The notes: generated from the sequence alone by a model not told the origin. A DNA stretch of 64,000 bases from an uncultured Marinomonas sp. (GCA_947493575.1 CANLRQ010000009.1:1-64000), one strand, 5' to 3'. Positions 37,451 through 48,004 are shown, numbered from the stretch's first letter. Numbers and translations: made by a program.

Positions 37451-40009
37451 ATGACAGTTCAAACCGTAAAATTACTATCAGAGTTGGTTAAAACACCAGT
37501 TGAGAAACTACTTACTCAGATGAAGGAAGCTGGACTTCCTCATTCGAGTGGCGATCAAGAAGTGTCTGACGTAGAAAAGCAGGTACTATTAAATTATTTA
37601 AAACGTTCTCATGGCGAACAAGGCCAGAGTGACGGTTCTCAGCGTATTACACTTCAACGTAAGAAAACGAGTACCTTAAAAGGTGGCGACAATAAAACGG
37701 TAAATGTTGAAGTTCGTAAGAAACGCACCTATGTTAAACGTAGTGAAGGCGACGAAGATCTGCAACAAGAGTTGTTGGCAAAAAAACAGGCTGAAGAAGC
37801 TCGTATTCTTGCTGAAGAACAGGCTCGCAAAGAAGCAGAGCAAAAAGCAGAAGCAGAAAAAGTTGCTAAAGCGGAAGCGGCTGCAAAAGCTGAAGCAGAA
37901 GAACGAGCTAGACTTGAGGCTGAAAAAGCAAAAGCTAACTCTCAACCTCAAGTAAGAAATGCACCGGAGACGTACATCTCCAAAACAGGAGCGGACGAGC
38001 CCGTGGAAACAGTTAAAAAATCTAAGCCAGCACCTAAAAAAGTAAGTTCACCAGCAGGTGATAATGATTCGGCTTCTAAGGCTAAGAAAGGTCCTGCAAA
38101 ACAGGATAAGTCGAAAGGTCGTTACAATAATGAAAATAAACGTTCAAATAAAATTGACGTTTCTCGTGATGACGAATATGGCCGTCGCGGTGGTAAGCTG
38201 AAGCGTAAAAAGCCAGTTAAACAAGAGCACGGTTTCCAAAAACCGACTGCTCCAATTGTTCACGAAGTTAGCATTCCTGAAAGTATTACTGTTGCAGACC
38301 TTGCTGAGAAAATGTCAGTTAAAGGCGCTGAAGTAATTAAGGTAATGTTTAAAATGGGAGCAATGGCTACCATTAACCAAACAATTGATCGTGATACTGC
38401 AACGCTAATCATTGAAGAAATGGGCCATACAGTAAAATTAATCGATGAGAATGCCGTAGAAAACGACATGATTGAAGCGATTGATTATGAAGGTGAGTCT
38501 ATTAAAAGAGCGCCTGTTGTAACTGTTATGGGCCATGTTGACCATGGTAAAACATCGTTACTTGATTATATTCGTACAACACGTGTAGCCGCTGGTGAGT
38601 CTGGTGGTATCACTCAGCATATCGGTGCCTATCATGTAGAAACTCCTCATGGAATGGTGAGCTTCTTGGATACTCCAGGACATGCTGCGTTTACGGCAAT
38701 GCGTGCTCGTGGTGCAAAAGCAACGGATATTGTAATTCTTGTTTGTGCTGCTGATGATGGTGTTATGCCTCAAACAGAGGAAGCAATTCAGCATGCTCAA
38801 GCTGCTGGTGTTCCAATGGTTGTTGCTATCACTAAGATTGATAAAGAAGGTGCAGACTTAGACCGCGTCAAAAATGAACTGGTCGCTAAAGAAGTTGTAC
38901 CTGAAGAGTGGGGCGGTAACATTCAATTTGTTGGTGTGTCCGCTAAAACAGGTGAAGGTATTGACGCGCTTCTTGAAGCGGTACTGCTTGAATCTGAAGT
39001 ATTAGAATTAACGGCTGTTCCTAGCTCTCCTGCTAAAGGTGTGGTTGTTGAATCTCGTTTGGATCGTGGACGTGGTTCTGTTGCTACGCTATTAATTCAG
39101 AACGGTACGTTAAATAAAGGTGACATCGTTTTGGCTGGCCTGCAAATGGGCCGTGTTCGTGCTTTGCTGGACGAAAATGGTAAGCCAATTAAAACAGCGG
39201 GCCCTTCAATTCCAGTTGAAATTCTTGGTTTAGATGGTACTCCTGAAGCCGGTGAAGAGTTTATCGTTGTTGCTGATGAGCGTAAGGCGCGTGAAGTTGC
39301 TAACTTCCGCCAAGGTAAATATCGTGAAGTACGTTTTGCACGTCAACACTCTGCGAAATTGGAAAACCTTTTCTCTGAAATGGGTAAAGGCGATATTCGC
39401 ACTCTAAATGTTGTGATTAAAGCGGATGTTCGAGGTTCTCTAGAGGCCTTGATTAAGTCTCTAAACGACTTAAGTACTGATGAAGTTCGAGTAAATATCA
39501 TTTCTAATGGTGTTGGTGGTATTACTGAAACAGATGCGTCTCTAGCATTGGCTTCAGATGCTGTGATCTTTGGTTTCAACGTGCGTGCTGATGCATCTGC
39601 TAAGCAGTTGATTGAGCGTGAAAGTGTTGATTTACGTTATTACAGTATTATTTATAACATCATTGATGATGTTAAATCGGCATTGTCTGGCATGTTATCT
39701 CCAGATCTACGTGAAGAAATTCTTGGTACTGCGGAAGTTCGTGATATATTCCGTTCTCCTAAGTTTGGTTTGATTGCAGGTTGTATGGTATTGGATGGTA
39801 CTGTATATCGTAGTAAACAAATTCGTGTGCTTCGTGACAACGTTGTTATTTTTGAAGGTGAGCTTGAATCATTACGTCGCTTCAAAGATGCAGTTAATGA
39901 TGTGCGTCAGGGTATGGAGTGTGGTATCGGTGTTAAGAACTACAACGATGTGAAAGAAGGCGACAAAATCGAAGTCTTTGAAACCATCGAAGTGGCTCGT
40001 ACACTTTAA
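37451..40009 (+). CDS. infB: Translation initiation factor IF-2
   Basis: The 852-residue GTPase places initiator tRNA on the 30S subunit. A small N-terminal IF2N domain is followed by a long charged, Ala/Glu/Lys-rich linker (about 95-260), a second IF2N domain, and the GTPase core with [14 protein letters not shown] near residue 357, DTPGHAAF and TKID, then domains II to IV. Internal starts giving shorter forms, as in E. coli, cannot be excluded. A GAGGGGGA site precedes the ATG. Confidence 0.97.
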   Translation: MTVQTVKLLSELVKTPVEKLLTQMKEAGLPHSSGDQEVSDVEKQVLLNYLKRSHGEQGQSDGSQRITLQRKKTSTLKGGDNKTVNVEVRKKRTYVKRSEGDEDLQQELLAKKQAEEARILAEEQARKEAEQKAEAEKVAKAEAAAKAEAEERARLEAEKAKANSQPQVRNAPETYISKTGADEPVETVKKSKPAPKKVSSPAGDNDSASKAKKGPAKQDKSKGRYNNENKRSNKIDVSRDDEYGRRGGKLKRKKPVKQEHGFQKPTAPIVHEVSIPESITVADLAEKMSVKGAEVIKVMFKMGAMATINQTIDRDTATLIIEEMGHTVKLIDENAVENDMIEAIDYEGESIKRAPVVTVMGHVDHGKTSLLDYIRTTRVAAGESGGITQHIGAYHVETPHGMVSFLDTPGHAAFTAMRARGAKATDIVILVCAADDGVMPQTEEAIQHAQAAGVPMVVAITKIDKEGADLDRVKNELVAKEVVPEEWGGNIQFVGVSAKTGEGIDALLEAVLLESEVLELTAVPSSPAKGVVVESRLDRGRGSVATLLIQNGTLNKGDIVLAGLQMGRVRALLDENGKPIKTAGPSIPVEILGLDGTPEAGEEFIVVADERKAREVANFRQGKYREVRFARQHSAKLENLFSEMGKGDIRTLNVVIKADVRGSLEALIKSLNDLSTDEVRVNIISNGVGGITETDASLALASDAVIFGFNVRADASAKQLIERESVDLRYYSIIYNIIDDVKSALSGMLSPDLREEILGTAEVRDIFRSPKFGLIAGCMVLDGTVYRSKQIRVLRDNVVIFEGELESLRRFKDAVNDVRQGMECGIGVKNYNDVKEGDKIEVFETIEVARTL

Positions 40010-40021
40010 TAGGATTAGATC

Positions 40022-40405
40022 ATGGCAGGCGAATTTAGTCGTACTAGTCGGATTGGTGACCAACTCCAGAAGGAGTTGGCCTCTATTATTCAATTCGAAG
40101 TAAAAGACCCAAGGCTAGATATAATTACAGTTAATGAAGTCAGAGTAGCCAAAGATTTAGGCTACGCTGACATTTATTATACGGTATTGGGTAAAGATGA
40201 TAATCCAGAAGCGCTAGCGGAAAATCAAGCTGCGTTAGACAGTGCGCGAGGTTTCTTGCGCCGTCGTTTATCTCAAGAAGTAAAGTTGCGCGTTATGCCT
40301 CACTTACGTTTTCATTATGACAACAGTGTTTTGAATGGAGCGCGTATGTCGGCTCTCATTGATGAAGCTGTCCGTGCTGATAATAAAAACAGTGATAGTG
40401 AGTAA
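40022..40405 (+). CDS. rbfA: Ribosome-binding factor A
   Basis: This 127-residue KH-like protein matures the 16S rRNA 5' end. RTSRIGDQLQKELASIIQFEVKDPRL and MPHLRFHYDNSVLNGARMSALI are family signatures. It begins 12 bases after infB; AGGATTAGATC provides the ribosome binding site. Confidence 0.95.
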   Translation: MAGEFSRTSRIGDQLQKELASIIQFEVKDPRLDIITVNEVRVAKDLGYADIYYTVLGKDDNPEALAENQAALDSARGFLRRRLSQEVKLRVMPHLRFHYDNSVLNGARMSALIDEAVRADNKNSDSE

Positions 40406-40413
40406 ATGATTTA

Positions 40414-41340
40414 ATGGCAAAGTCTAAATGGCGAACAGTTAATGGCATTGTGCTATTAAATAAACCTTTAGGTCTTAGTTCAAACCAAGCATTGCAGCGA
40501 GTTCGACGTTTATTTCGAGCGGAAAAAGCAGGTCATACCGGTGCTCTAGATCCTCTAGCGACTGGTATGTTGCCACTTTGCTTTGGTGAAGCGACTAAGT
40601 TTTCACAATTTCTGTTAGACTCAAATAAACGTTATTTAACCCGTATATCTTTAGGTACTCGTACAACTACGGGTGATAAAGAAGGGGAGATTTTAACTCA
40701 ACAAGCCGTTGACCCTATTTCTGATCATGATTTAAATGACTTATTAAATCGTTTTCGTGGTGATATTACTCAAATTCCACCTATGTATTCTGCATTAAAG
40801 CATGAAGGTAAACCTTTATATGAATATGCACGTCAAGGAATTGTAATTGAAAGAAAGAAACGATCTGTTCACATAAGTAATTTAAGTGTTCTTGAAAGAA
40901 GTGATGATTCACTAACTTTGGATGTATCTTGTTCTAAGGGTACTTATATTCGAACGATTGGAGAGGATATCGGAGAAGCATTAGGGTGCGGCGCTCATCT
41001 TGATACTTTACATCGAGTCTCCACTGCATCATATCAACCTGAAAATATGATGACGTTAGAGGAATTTGAATCTATATTGGAGAACGGAGGAGAAGACGCC
41101 CTAGATGAGTGTCTTTTGCCAATGGACTCTGCGGTAGATTATTTATCTGCAATTTACCTTTCAGATTCACAAACGCGTGATTTATTGTTTGGTCGACCAG
41201 TTTCTGTCGAAGAAATTAATGAATCGAGTGACCTTGTTCGTTTATTTTCTAAAAATAATCAACGTTTTCTAGGGTTAGGCTCAATAAATGGTTTGATAAT
41301 TAAGCCTCATCGTTTGATTAATACCAGTGAATTGACATAA
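40414..41340 (+). CDS. truB: tRNA pseudouridine-55 synthase TruB
   Basis: The 308-residue enzyme makes pseudouridine 55 in the T-loop of tRNAs. The catalytic aspartate is in HTGALDPLATGMLPLCFGEATKF, and KRYL and QIPPMYSALKHEGKPLYEYAR are conserved family motifs. The C-terminal half is a TruB-C/PUA-like domain. It lies eight bases after rbfA in the same operon. Confidence 0.96.
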   Translation: MAKSKWRTVNGIVLLNKPLGLSSNQALQRVRRLFRAEKAGHTGALDPLATGMLPLCFGEATKFSQFLLDSNKRYLTRISLGTRTTTGDKEGEILTQQAVDPISDHDLNDLLNRFRGDITQIPPMYSALKHEGKPLYEYARQGIVIERKKRSVHISNLSVLERSDDSLTLDVSCSKGTYIRTIGEDIGEALGCGAHLDTLHRVSTASYQPENMMTLEEFESILENGGEDALDECLLPMDSAVDYLSAIYLSDSQTRDLLFGRPVSVEEINESSDLVRLFSKNNQRFLGLGSINGLIIKPHRLINTSELT

Positions 41341-41431
41341 ACATGGTGGTATAATCCACCGCTTAGGGTGCCTGAAAATATGCTCGGCCACCCTATATAT
41401 TTAATAGCATATTATCATTGGAGATAAGATT

Positions 41432-41701
41432 ATGGCATTGACTGCAGAAGCAAAAGCAGCATTGGTAAAAGAGTTTCAAGTAGCTGAAGGCGATACTGGT
41501 TCACCAGAAGTTCAAGTTGCATTGTTGACTAAGAACATCGAAGGTCTACAAGGCCACTTTAAAGCTCATATCCATGACCATCATTCTCGTCGCGGTTTAA
41601 TCCGTATGGTAAACCAACGTCGTAAGTTGTTGGATTACCTAAAGCGTAAAGATGCAGCGCGTTACACTGGTTTGATTAAAAAACTAGGTCTACGCCGCTA
41701 A
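41432..41701 (+). CDS. rpsO: 30S ribosomal protein S15
   Basis: The 89-residue S15 protein binds the 16S rRNA central domain. The conserved [35 protein letters not shown] and RRKLLDYLK segments are present. It has a GGAG site, lies 91 bases after truB and is followed by a strong terminator, as in the usual rpsO-pnp pair. Confidence 0.98.
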   Translation: MALTAEAKAALVKEFQVAEGDTGSPEVQVALLTKNIEGLQGHFKAHIHDHHSRRGLIRMVNQRRKLLDYLKRKDAARYTGLIKKLGLRR

Positions 41702-41706
41702 GACTT

Positions 41707-41738
41707 AAAAAGGCCATAGTTTACTATGGCCTTTTTTT
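41707..41738 (+). terminator. Intrinsic terminator between rpsO and pnp
   Basis: AAAAAGGCCATAG pairs with CTATGGCCTTTTT around a four-base loop and ends in T7. Partial read-through would feed pnp. Confidence 0.88.
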
Positions 41739-41745
41739 ATTAGAT

Positions 41746-41855
41746 CTCCCAGAGGGCAGCCTGTACTTCATATTGTTTTTTATCGGATCGTTATAGAGTC
41801 CGTTTATATAAAAGAAATAATTTGAGTACTGGCTTAAAAAGATTGTCTTTGGGAG
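41746..41855 (+). promoter_or_regulatory. Possible pnp leader stem
   Basis: CTCCCAGAG (41746-41754) can pair with CTTTGGGAG (41847-41855), nine pairs with one G-U, closing most of the pnp leader. In E. coli a long leader stem cleaved by RNase III mediates PNPase autoregulation; this may be an equivalent, but a short long-range pairing is only suggestive. Confidence 0.35.
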
Positions 41856-41886
41856 CAATCCATTTAATTTTTTAAAAGGAATATTT

Positions 41887-44001
41887 GTGAGTATTACGAC
41901 AAAAACTTTTCAATTTGGTAACGATACTGTTGTTTTAGAAACAGGTCGTATTGCGCGTCAAGCTACTGGTGCAGTTCTTTGTACAATTGGTGACGCTCAA
42001 GTTCTTGCAACCGTTGTAGGTGCTAAATCAGCGAAACCTGGTCAAGACTTCTTCCCATTATCTGTTCACTACCAAGAGCGTGCATATGCAGTAGGTAAGA
42101 TTCCTGGTGGTTTCTTGAAGCGTGAAGGTCGCCCTTCTGAAAAAGAAACACTTACTTCTCGTTTGATTGATCGTCCAATCAGACCATTGTTCCCAAAAGG
42201 GTTCATGAATGAAGTACAGGTTGTTTGTACAGTAATGTCTACAAATACAAATTTGGATGCTGATATTGCAGCGATGATTGCTACATCAGCAGCGCTGACT
42301 ATTTCAGGCATTCCATTTAATGGCCCTATTGGTGCTGCTCGTGTTGGTTTCAATGATGAGTCAGGTTATGTACTAAACCCAAGTTATAGTGATTTAGATT
42401 CATCATTATTAGACATGGTTGTTGCTGGTACAAAAGATGCGGTCTTGATGGTTGAATCTGAAGCACAAGAGTTAACTGAAGATGAGATGTTGGGTGCAGT
42501 TTTGTACGCCCACAAAGAAATGCAAGTTGCAATTTCTGCTGTTGCTGAGTTTGCTGCAGAAGCAGGTAAGCCTCGCTGGGAATGGGAAGCTGAAGCTGCG
42601 AATGTTGCTTTAACAGACGCATTACAAACAGGCTACTCTTCACAAATTGAAGAAGCATATGGCATTAGTGAAAAAATGGCTCGTTACACGAAGCTTGGTG
42701 AAGTGCGTGACGCAGCAGTTGAAGCTTTAGTTACTGAAGAAGGTGATTTTTCAGAGTCTGATGTTACTGCGGCTTTTTCTAAGTTCGAAAAACGCATCGT
42801 TCGTCGCCGTGTTATCGATGGTCAGCCACGTATTGATGGCCGTGATAATAAAACGGTACGTCCAATCAATGTTGAAGTTGGTTTATTAGAAAAAACTCAC
42901 GGATCATCTTTATTTACTCGTGGAGAGACTCAAGCAATCGCAACTTGTACTTTAGGTACAAGCCGTGATTCTCAAATGACAGATGGATTGACTGGAGAAA
43001 GCAAAGACAGCTTCATGCTGCATTATAACTTCCCTCCATATTCTGTTGGTGAGTGTGGACGTATGGGCGGTGTTGGTCGTCGTGAGATCGGCCACGGTCG
43101 CTTGGCTCGTCGCGGTGTTCAAGCAGTATTGCCAACTGAAGATGAATTCCCGTACACAATTCGTGTTGTATCTGAAATTACTGAGTCAAATGGTTCCAGC
43201 TCAATGGCTTCTGTATGTGGTGCGAGTTTGTCAATGATGGATGCGGGTGTGCCTCTTAAAGCTCCAGTTGCTGGTATCGCAATGGGTCTTATTAAAGAAG
43301 ACGATGGCTTTGCTGTATTGACTGATATCTTAGGTGATGAAGATCACTTAGGTGATATGGACTTTAAAGTTGCAGGTACTTCTGAAGGTATTACTGCTCT
43401 TCAAATGGATATCAAAATTGAAGGTATTAACGAAGAAATTATGGATATAGCATTGAGCCAAGCTCGTGATGCTCGTGTCCACATTCTTCGTGAAATGGCT
43501 ACAGTAATTGGTTATGCACGTCCTGAAGTTTCACCAAATGCGCCATCTATGGCTAGCATTAAAATTGATCCTGAAAAAATTCGTGACGTTATTGGTAAAG
43601 GCGGTGCAACAATCCGTTCTATTACTGAATTAACTGGCGCATCAATTGATCTTGATGACGACGGCACAGTGCGTATTTTTGCGGCTGACAAAGCTTCTTC
43701 TGATGCTGCTCTTGTTCGTATCTACGAAATTACTGCGGAAGCAGAAGTAGATAAAATTTACCGAGGCACAGTTGCTCGTTTAGCTGAGTTTGGCGCTTTC
43801 GTTAATATCTTGCCTGGTAAAGATGGGCTTGTTCATATCTCTCAAATTGCTGATGAGCGCATCCGTGCTGTATCTGACTTTTTGAAAGAAGGCCAAGAAG
43901 TTATTGTTAAAGTTCTAGACGTAGATGCTCGTGGCCGTATTAAGCTTTCTATGAAAGACGTTACGGAAGAAGAAAAAGTAGCGTTTGCTGCGGCTGAGTA
44001 A
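41887..44001 (+). CDS. pnp: Polyribonucleotide nucleotidyltransferase
   Basis: The 704-residue 3'-to-5' phosphorolytic RNase is a core RNA-decay enzyme. Two RNase PH domains (about 10-210 and 310-540; [55 protein letters not shown]), a KH domain ([19 protein letters not shown] near 566) and an S1 domain (about 620-690) are in order. The start is GTG 41887, with AAAGGA about eight bases upstream. Confidence 0.97.
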   Translation: MSITTKTFQFGNDTVVLETGRIARQATGAVLCTIGDAQVLATVVGAKSAKPGQDFFPLSVHYQERAYAVGKIPGGFLKREGRPSEKETLTSRLIDRPIRPLFPKGFMNEVQVVCTVMSTNTNLDADIAAMIATSAALTISGIPFNGPIGAARVGFNDESGYVLNPSYSDLDSSLLDMVVAGTKDAVLMVESEAQELTEDEMLGAVLYAHKEMQVAISAVAEFAAEAGKPRWEWEAEAANVALTDALQTGYSSQIEEAYGISEKMARYTKLGEVRDAAVEALVTEEGDFSESDVTAAFSKFEKRIVRRRVIDGQPRIDGRDNKTVRPINVEVGLLEKTHGSSLFTRGETQAIATCTLGTSRDSQMTDGLTGESKDSFMLHYNFPPYSVGECGRMGGVGRREIGHGRLARRGVQAVLPTEDEFPYTIRVVSEITESNGSSSMASVCGASLSMMDAGVPLKAPVAGIAMGLIKEDDGFAVLTDILGDEDHLGDMDFKVAGTSEGITALQMDIKIEGINEEIMDIALSQARDARVHILREMATVIGYARPEVSPNAPSMASIKIDPEKIRDVIGKGGATIRSITELTGASIDLDDDGTVRIFAADKASSDAALVRIYEITAEAEVDKIYRGTVARLAEFGAFVNILPGKDGLVHISQIADERIRAVSDFLKEGQEVIVKVLDVDARGRIKLSMKDVTEEEKVAFAAAE

Positions 44002-44032
44002 TACTTTTTTGAGTACTGTTATTGAATAGTGC

Positions 44033-44067
44033 AAAGGCACCAATATTATTATATTGGTGCCTTTTTT
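44033..44067 (+). terminator. Intrinsic terminator of pnp
   Basis: AAAGGCACCAATAT pairs with ATATTGGTGCCTTT around a short loop and ends in T6. Confidence 0.88.
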
Positions 44068-44129
44068 GTACTTTGCTGCTAGCCTTTTAAATGATATTAA
44101 TTATCACAGTCTTTTTATAGGAGAAAACA

Positions 44130-44720
44130 ATGGCTCGAAATATGAAAGCAACATTGGCAACGGTATTTTGTGGTGCTCTGGTTTTAGCAGGTTGTAGCTC
44201 TACGCCTGATAAAGCGCCTGTAGCTGAATGTTTGTTTGCTGATGGATCAAATAAAGAAGCACCAAATTGGGTTTGTGGAGCGCCTATTGAAGGTGTTGAA
44301 TTATCTGCTGTTGGTTACAGTGATAAGTCTGGCGCTGGCCCTAACTTTATGAAGCAAATGGCGTCAACCGCAGCTAGAGTTGAATTGGCTCAAGTGCTTA
44401 GCCTTGATATTGAAAACATGATCAAACAGTATGCAGAAACCACAGGTGCTGGTGATGCTGAAACGGTTGATCGTGTTAATACTGCGGTAACTAAGCAAAT
44501 AACAAACCAAACATTAATCGGTTCTAAGATTATTAGACAAATGCCTACACCAAGTGGTGGTATTGTTGTGTTGGTTGGATTAGATCCTGCTGGAGTTGAT
44601 TCTATTGCAAAAGAGTTATTGCGAACATCTATGAATAACGAACAAGCGCTTTTTCAAAAGTTTCAAGCTGAGAAAAGCTTTGAAGAGTTAGCGGATGAAA
44701 TTGCTAAACGTCGTAGATAA
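44130..44720 (+). CDS. LPP20-like lipoprotein
   Basis: The 196-residue product has a type II signal peptide with lipobox LAGC (cysteine near residue 22) followed by SSTPDK, so it should be lipidated; serine at +2 suggests the outer membrane. The mature part contains PNWVCGAPIEGVELSAVGYSDKSG and a MKQMASTAARVELAQVL helix, as in the LPP20 family of unknown function. AGGAG precedes the ATG. It is a single gene between two terminators. Confidence 0.7.
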   Translation: MARNMKATLATVFCGALVLAGCSSTPDKAPVAECLFADGSNKEAPNWVCGAPIEGVELSAVGYSDKSGAGPNFMKQMASTAARVELAQVLSLDIENMIKQYAETTGAGDAETVDRVNTAVTKQITNQTLIGSKIIRQMPTPSGGIVVLVGLDPAGVDSIAKELLRTSMNNEQALFQKFQAEKSFEELADEIAKRRR

Positions 44721-44726
44721 TTGAAT

Positions 44727-44760
44727 AAAAAGAGCAAACTGACCTGTTTGCTCTTTTTAT
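44727..44760 (+). terminator. Intrinsic terminator of lipoprotein gene
   Basis: AAAAAGAGCAAAC pairs with GTTTGCTCTTTTT around a seven-base loop. Confidence 0.88.
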
Positions 44761-44830
44761 TTTTAAGGTTTTATTGTATTTCTCCCCACCCATATATGAC
44801 GTCTTAAATAGACTTGCTGAGATCTTTGTA

Positions 44831-45049
44831 CTACTTTTTTAAAACGGTGCGGAGGTACAAGGCTTCAACTTTATCTCTAGCCCATTGTGTGCGGCGTAAA
44901 AATTTTAAACTAGACTTAATGCTTGGGTCTTTTGAAAAGCAGTTTATGGGGATTTGAACTGCCATTTCTTCCCAACCTAATGTTTTTTCAAGATCTTTCA
45001 GGATCTGTTCGAGCTTTATTCCATGTAATGGATTATTTTGTTGTGACAT
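44831..45049 (-). CDS. VF530-family small protein (DUF2132)
   Basis: The 72-residue protein carries the family pattern [26 protein letters not shown] and [25 protein letters not shown]530 proteins are small helical, possibly DNA-binding, with no settled role. It is divergent from the following lipoprotein gene and preceded by a 70-base AT-rich gap. Confidence 0.85.
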   Translation of the reverse strand: MSQQNNPLHGIKLEQILKDLEKTLGWEEMAVQIPINCFSKDPSIKSSLKFLRRTQWARDKVEALYLRTVLKK

Positions 45050-45099
45050 AAAAGGTCTGTTCTATTGTTCGGTTTAATTGAAAAAAGAGGTTTGCTTCT

Positions 45100-46134
45100 G
45101 TGAAAAAAGCAAATCAAACTCTGAAGACGATCTTGTATTTTTGTTTTGCTCTACTTTTAGGGTGCGATGACAGAAATGCCGCTGAATTGGCTTTCGAAAA
45201 TTACATTAATGACCTTAATCGATCTACATGGGTTCACGTTACTTCAAAAGAAACATCATTTGATTTGCTCTCTATTCCTTCACCAAGAAGTAGAAGATCT
45301 GAGTTGACTCAATTCGATATTGGTATTATTGATTTTCTGTCATTGCAACAATGCGATATTGGTGCAATTGTCGGTCATAAAAACAGTATTCTAGGTAAAG
45401 TCATGCCAGACAGCCAGCGTTTATTGTATGAACTCGACATAATTAGGGCAATTGATGAATGTTCTATTGAATCGGATGCGCTGAGAGCGGAATTATCTTT
45501 AGTCCGAGATATAAAAAAAACGGAATTAACCAAAGCATTTTCAAACAGCTTTTGGGCGGGGAAAGAAAGCGGCGCTTTTTTTAGTTTATCAAATGGGCTT
45601 ATTTCTATGTCCCCAGATGAATCGGCATTTACATCACTTCAGGATTCATTGGCTTATTTAGTCGGTCTGATGAATAACCTGCAAAATGTTCCTAAAATAT
45701 CATCCGAAAGTTTAGAGGGGCATTTCCAACAAATATATGAAAGTGAGTATGCTGGCAAGTTATTGCTTACTCTTGTAATGCTAACTCGTAAATTGGATGA
45801 AGTATCCGATGCACTAGAGTCTATTCGTCCAACAAATGATTTCTGTTCTGGCCCCATGAAATTTTTAAGGCAACAATTCAAGGCTCATTATGTTGATAAA
45901 ATTCAGCCTTATATGGCAAGAGTAAATGCCGTTGCATTTCGTATATTGCCTAAAATCAACCTGATTCAAGATAATACGCAACCTCTTACAAATGAGTTTA
46001 ATGATTTTTTATCACAGTGGTCTATGGCTGCTGCTTCATCAAATTGGGTTGCATATCAGTCTGCTTCAAAACGGCATGCTCTTATATGGAGCGCATTATT
46101 TCAAAAATGCAGTATTAAAGTTGGAAATAAATAA
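45100..46134 (+). CDS. DUF3080-type lipoprotein
   Basis: The 344-residue product starts at GTG 45100 with AGAGG nine bases upstream. A signal peptide ends in LLLGC (cysteine near residue 23), followed by DDRN; aspartate at +2 could retain it in the inner membrane by the E. coli rule. The mature protein is mostly helical and shows features I associate with DUF3080 (ENYINDLNR, IGIIDFLSLQQCDIGAIVGHKNSILGKVMPDSQRLLYEL). Function unknown. It is divergent from the VF530 gene; a partial MITE begins right at its stop codon. Confidence 0.7.
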   Translation: MKKANQTLKTILYFCFALLLGCDDRNAAELAFENYINDLNRSTWVHVTSKETSFDLLSIPSPRSRRSELTQFDIGIIDFLSLQQCDIGAIVGHKNSILGKVMPDSQRLLYELDIIRAIDECSIESDALRAELSLVRDIKKTELTKAFSNSFWAGKESGAFFSLSNGLISMSPDESAFTSLQDSLAYLVGLMNNLQNVPKISSESLEGHFQQIYESEYAGKLLLTLVMLTRKLDEVSDALESIRPTNDFCSGPMKFLRQQFKAHYVDKIQPYMARVNAVAFRILPKINLIQDNTQPLTNEFNDFLSQWSMAAASSNWVAYQSASKRHALIWSALFQKCSIKVGNK

Positions 46135-46170
46135 AGTATTAGCAAGCGTAGTAGTCGTGCAAAGGTCTTA
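46133..46170. repeat. Partial MITE-like element (reverse orientation)
   Basis: This 38-base piece is the reverse complement of the left half of the element at 51196: AAAGTATTAGCAAGC, then TAGTAGTCGTGCAAAGGTCT. The other half is missing. Its edge abuts the DUF3080 stop codon. Confidence 0.8.
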
Positions 46171-46193
46171 AATTGGATGAAGACTTTGTATTA

Positions 46194-46520
46194 TTAAGCT
46201 TCTGTTGGCGGTAATAGGGACTCTATGCTTTTTACTGGGTCGTAAGGTGTCCCTGAACTCTCAGCAAGTGGTTCTTCACCTAAGGCTTTTAAAAGGGCGA
46301 TATTAGCACTAGGATTGACTGATATATTATGAGAGAAACTGATGGGTCGATTGACCGCATGTACTTCCTGATGAGTCAATGTGTCAGGTGTGTTTTGGAT
46401 TGATGGTCCTGGTTGTGAAAATAGGCTCATCATAAGCGCGAACTGGGCGTTACCAGATACAGATTTACCCTTTTGGGTCGCCTGTGTAATCTGTACTTCA
46501 GCAACGTCTCTTATATTCAT
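46194..46520 (-). CDS. Short hypothetical protein
   Basis: I do not recognise this 108-residue protein. It is hydrophilic, serine- and proline-rich, without membrane segments, with one possibly ordered segment, NISVNPSANIALLKALG, near residues 65-81. It lies downstream of a large palindrome and divergent from the GGDEF gene. Coding status rests on open-frame length and an isolated position only. Confidence 0.5.
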   Translation of the reverse strand: MNIRDVAEVQITQATQKGKSVSGNAQFALMMSLFSQPGPSIQNTPDTLTHQEVHAVNRPISFSHNISVNPSANIALLKALGEEPLAESSGTPYDPVKSIESLLPPTEA

Positions 46521-46547
46521 CTTATACGCATAATTTATTGATATGCC

Positions 46548-46603
46548 TATATTATCGATATAAATTAAGAATTCTTTAATTTTTCATTTATATCGATAAT
46601 ATA
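46548..46603. promoter_or_regulatory. Large perfect palindrome before GGDEF gene
   Basis: TATATTATCGATATAAAT (46548-46565) and ATTTATATCGATAATATA (46586-46603) are perfect 18-bp inverted copies with a 20-base spacer that itself contains AAGAATTCTT. Each arm holds the palindrome TATCGATA, so it could be two operator sites or a cruciform. It lies between divergent genes, 235 bases before the GGDEF start. Confidence 0.65.
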
Positions 46604-46837
46604 AAATAGAGGAATCTGAATTTGGAGAAAGTTGAGCATTATCAATTCTCTAGATGTGTCGCTAAAATAAGTATCTTTAGAATTGCTCTGGTGTGTGTTT
46701 TTAGGAAATGAAGAATCGTCTAATTCCTAAATTCAGATAATAAGTGATAGATAAGTTTTCGTGAGAGATTTAGAATTGTACTAGGTTTAATGCAATTATT
46801 GTAATTTCAGCCTTATTATAGAAGTGGATTTAAGTGC
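46604..46837. other. Intergenic region before GGDEF gene
   Basis: With the palindrome this is a 317-base gap. It contains no gene that I can support. A promoter for the GGDEF gene should lie here, but no clear hexamers or strong ribosome binding site were found. Confidence 0.4.
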
Positions 46838-47902
46838 ATGCATGATATACAGCAGTTGATCGAGAACGTGAGGGAGAACGAGCGGATTGCTTTAAAGTTC
46901 TTTGAAATTGAGCGTTGTATCTTGTCAATTGGCCGTTGTGATCAATTTGTTTCTACTTTAACTCGAGAAGTTCAAAAGCAGTTTAATGTGCCTTATGTGT
47001 GGATTAATTTGATCAACGAGTCACCGTTGTCACATGTCATTGAGAATCTTGAGAAAACAACGGATCTGAAAGATAGGGTGCTATTCACCAGACGTACTGC
47101 CATTGTTGATATTATCAAATCTGAAAATAAAACTATCTTAATTAATGAAGGCATTAGCGTCTGTAGAGAGGTTATTCCTGCATCTTATCGTGATGTGGTG
47201 AGTTCAATGGCAATTTCTCCATTGACGATGGATGGAGTATTAGTTGGGCTGTTCTGTCAGGCGGATTCTAATGCAGATCGCTATAATCCAGGGACAAAAG
47301 ATACTTTTCTTCTAGACCAGCTAGCGATAAAAATCTCTATTTGTTTAAGCAATGTAACTGCTAGAGAGAAATTAGAGTACTTAGCAACCCGGGACCCTTT
47401 AACTGGTCTTTTAAATCGCCGTCAACTTGAATTAATGCTAGAAAGTGAATTTACGCGCTCCAAACAGACTGGGCGCGATTTGACGGCTATTTTTATTGAC
47501 TGCGATGCTTTCAAAGCTATTAACGATACTTTAGGCCACAATTGTGGTGATGAAGTGTTGGAGTATATCGCCAGACGTTTACTTAAGCATGTTCAAAAGC
47601 AAGGATTGGCATTTCGTTTCGCAGGTGATGAATTTGTTTTTGTTTTGCCTGGTAAAAGCTTGGAACAAGCGTTACAAATCTCCGAATCTCTACATAACTA
47701 TTTACAATCTAATCCTCTTCGTTATAAGACAAACCTAGTGCCTATTACAGTAAGTTATGGCGGTGCAAGTGTTAATGCAGATAAACCAGGGTCTTATAAA
47801 CAATTGTTAAAGCTTGCTGATGAACGCCTTTATAATTATAAAAATAATAGAAAAAGAAGTGTTCCTACCAAAGTCCTGAAATTTTTAAATAGAATACGCT
47901 AG
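46838..47902 (+). CDS. Diguanylate cyclase with DUF484/GAF-like sensor domain
   Basis: The 354-residue soluble protein has an N-terminal DUF484/GAF-like domain (about 1-175; FEIERCILSIGRCDQ, SSMAISPLTMDGVLVGLFCQAD) and a GGDEF domain (about 185-345) beginning DPLTGLLNRRQ. The active-site loop is AGDEF (residues 262-266, preceded by FRF), a variant compatible with cyclic-di-GMP synthesis in other proteins. The RxxD inhibitory site normally upstream of the loop is not seen, so product inhibition may be absent. It is followed by glk, but a HexR site lies between them. Confidence 0.85.
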   Translation: MHDIQQLIENVRENERIALKFFEIERCILSIGRCDQFVSTLTREVQKQFNVPYVWINLINESPLSHVIENLEKTTDLKDRVLFTRRTAIVDIIKSENKTILINEGISVCREVIPASYRDVVSSMAISPLTMDGVLVGLFCQADSNADRYNPGTKDTFLLDQLAIKISICLSNVTAREKLEYLATRDPLTGLLNRRQLELMLESEFTRSKQTGRDLTAIFIDCDAFKAINDTLGHNCGDEVLEYIARRLLKHVQKQGLAFRFAGDEFVFVLPGKSLEQALQISESLHNYLQSNPLRYKTNLVPITVSYGGASVNADKPGSYKQLLKLADERLYNYKNNRKRSVPTKVLKFLNRIR

Positions 47903-47904
47903 CT

Positions 47905-47919
47905 TGTAATTTAATTACA
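47905..47919. promoter_or_regulatory. HexR operator upstream of glk
   Basis: TGTAATTTAATTACA is a perfect 15-bp match to the HexR palindrome (TGTAAT-WWW-ATTACA) that controls glucose and Entner-Doudoroff genes in Shewanella and pseudomonads. It starts three bases after the GGDEF stop and about 85 bases before glk. KDPG would be the expected inducer. Confidence 0.8.
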
Positions 47920-48004
47920 AAAATAAAATAATTAGATTGCATTTAGAGTATTTTCGAACTTATTTTTGTTGTAAAATTTCAATAAATTATTCAAGGTCCA
48001 ATAT

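Noticed and set aside
37676..37955. Overlapping open frames on both strands inside infB
   Set aside because: They arise from the repetitive Ala/Glu/Lys linker of IF-2 and have no start signals or family likeness.
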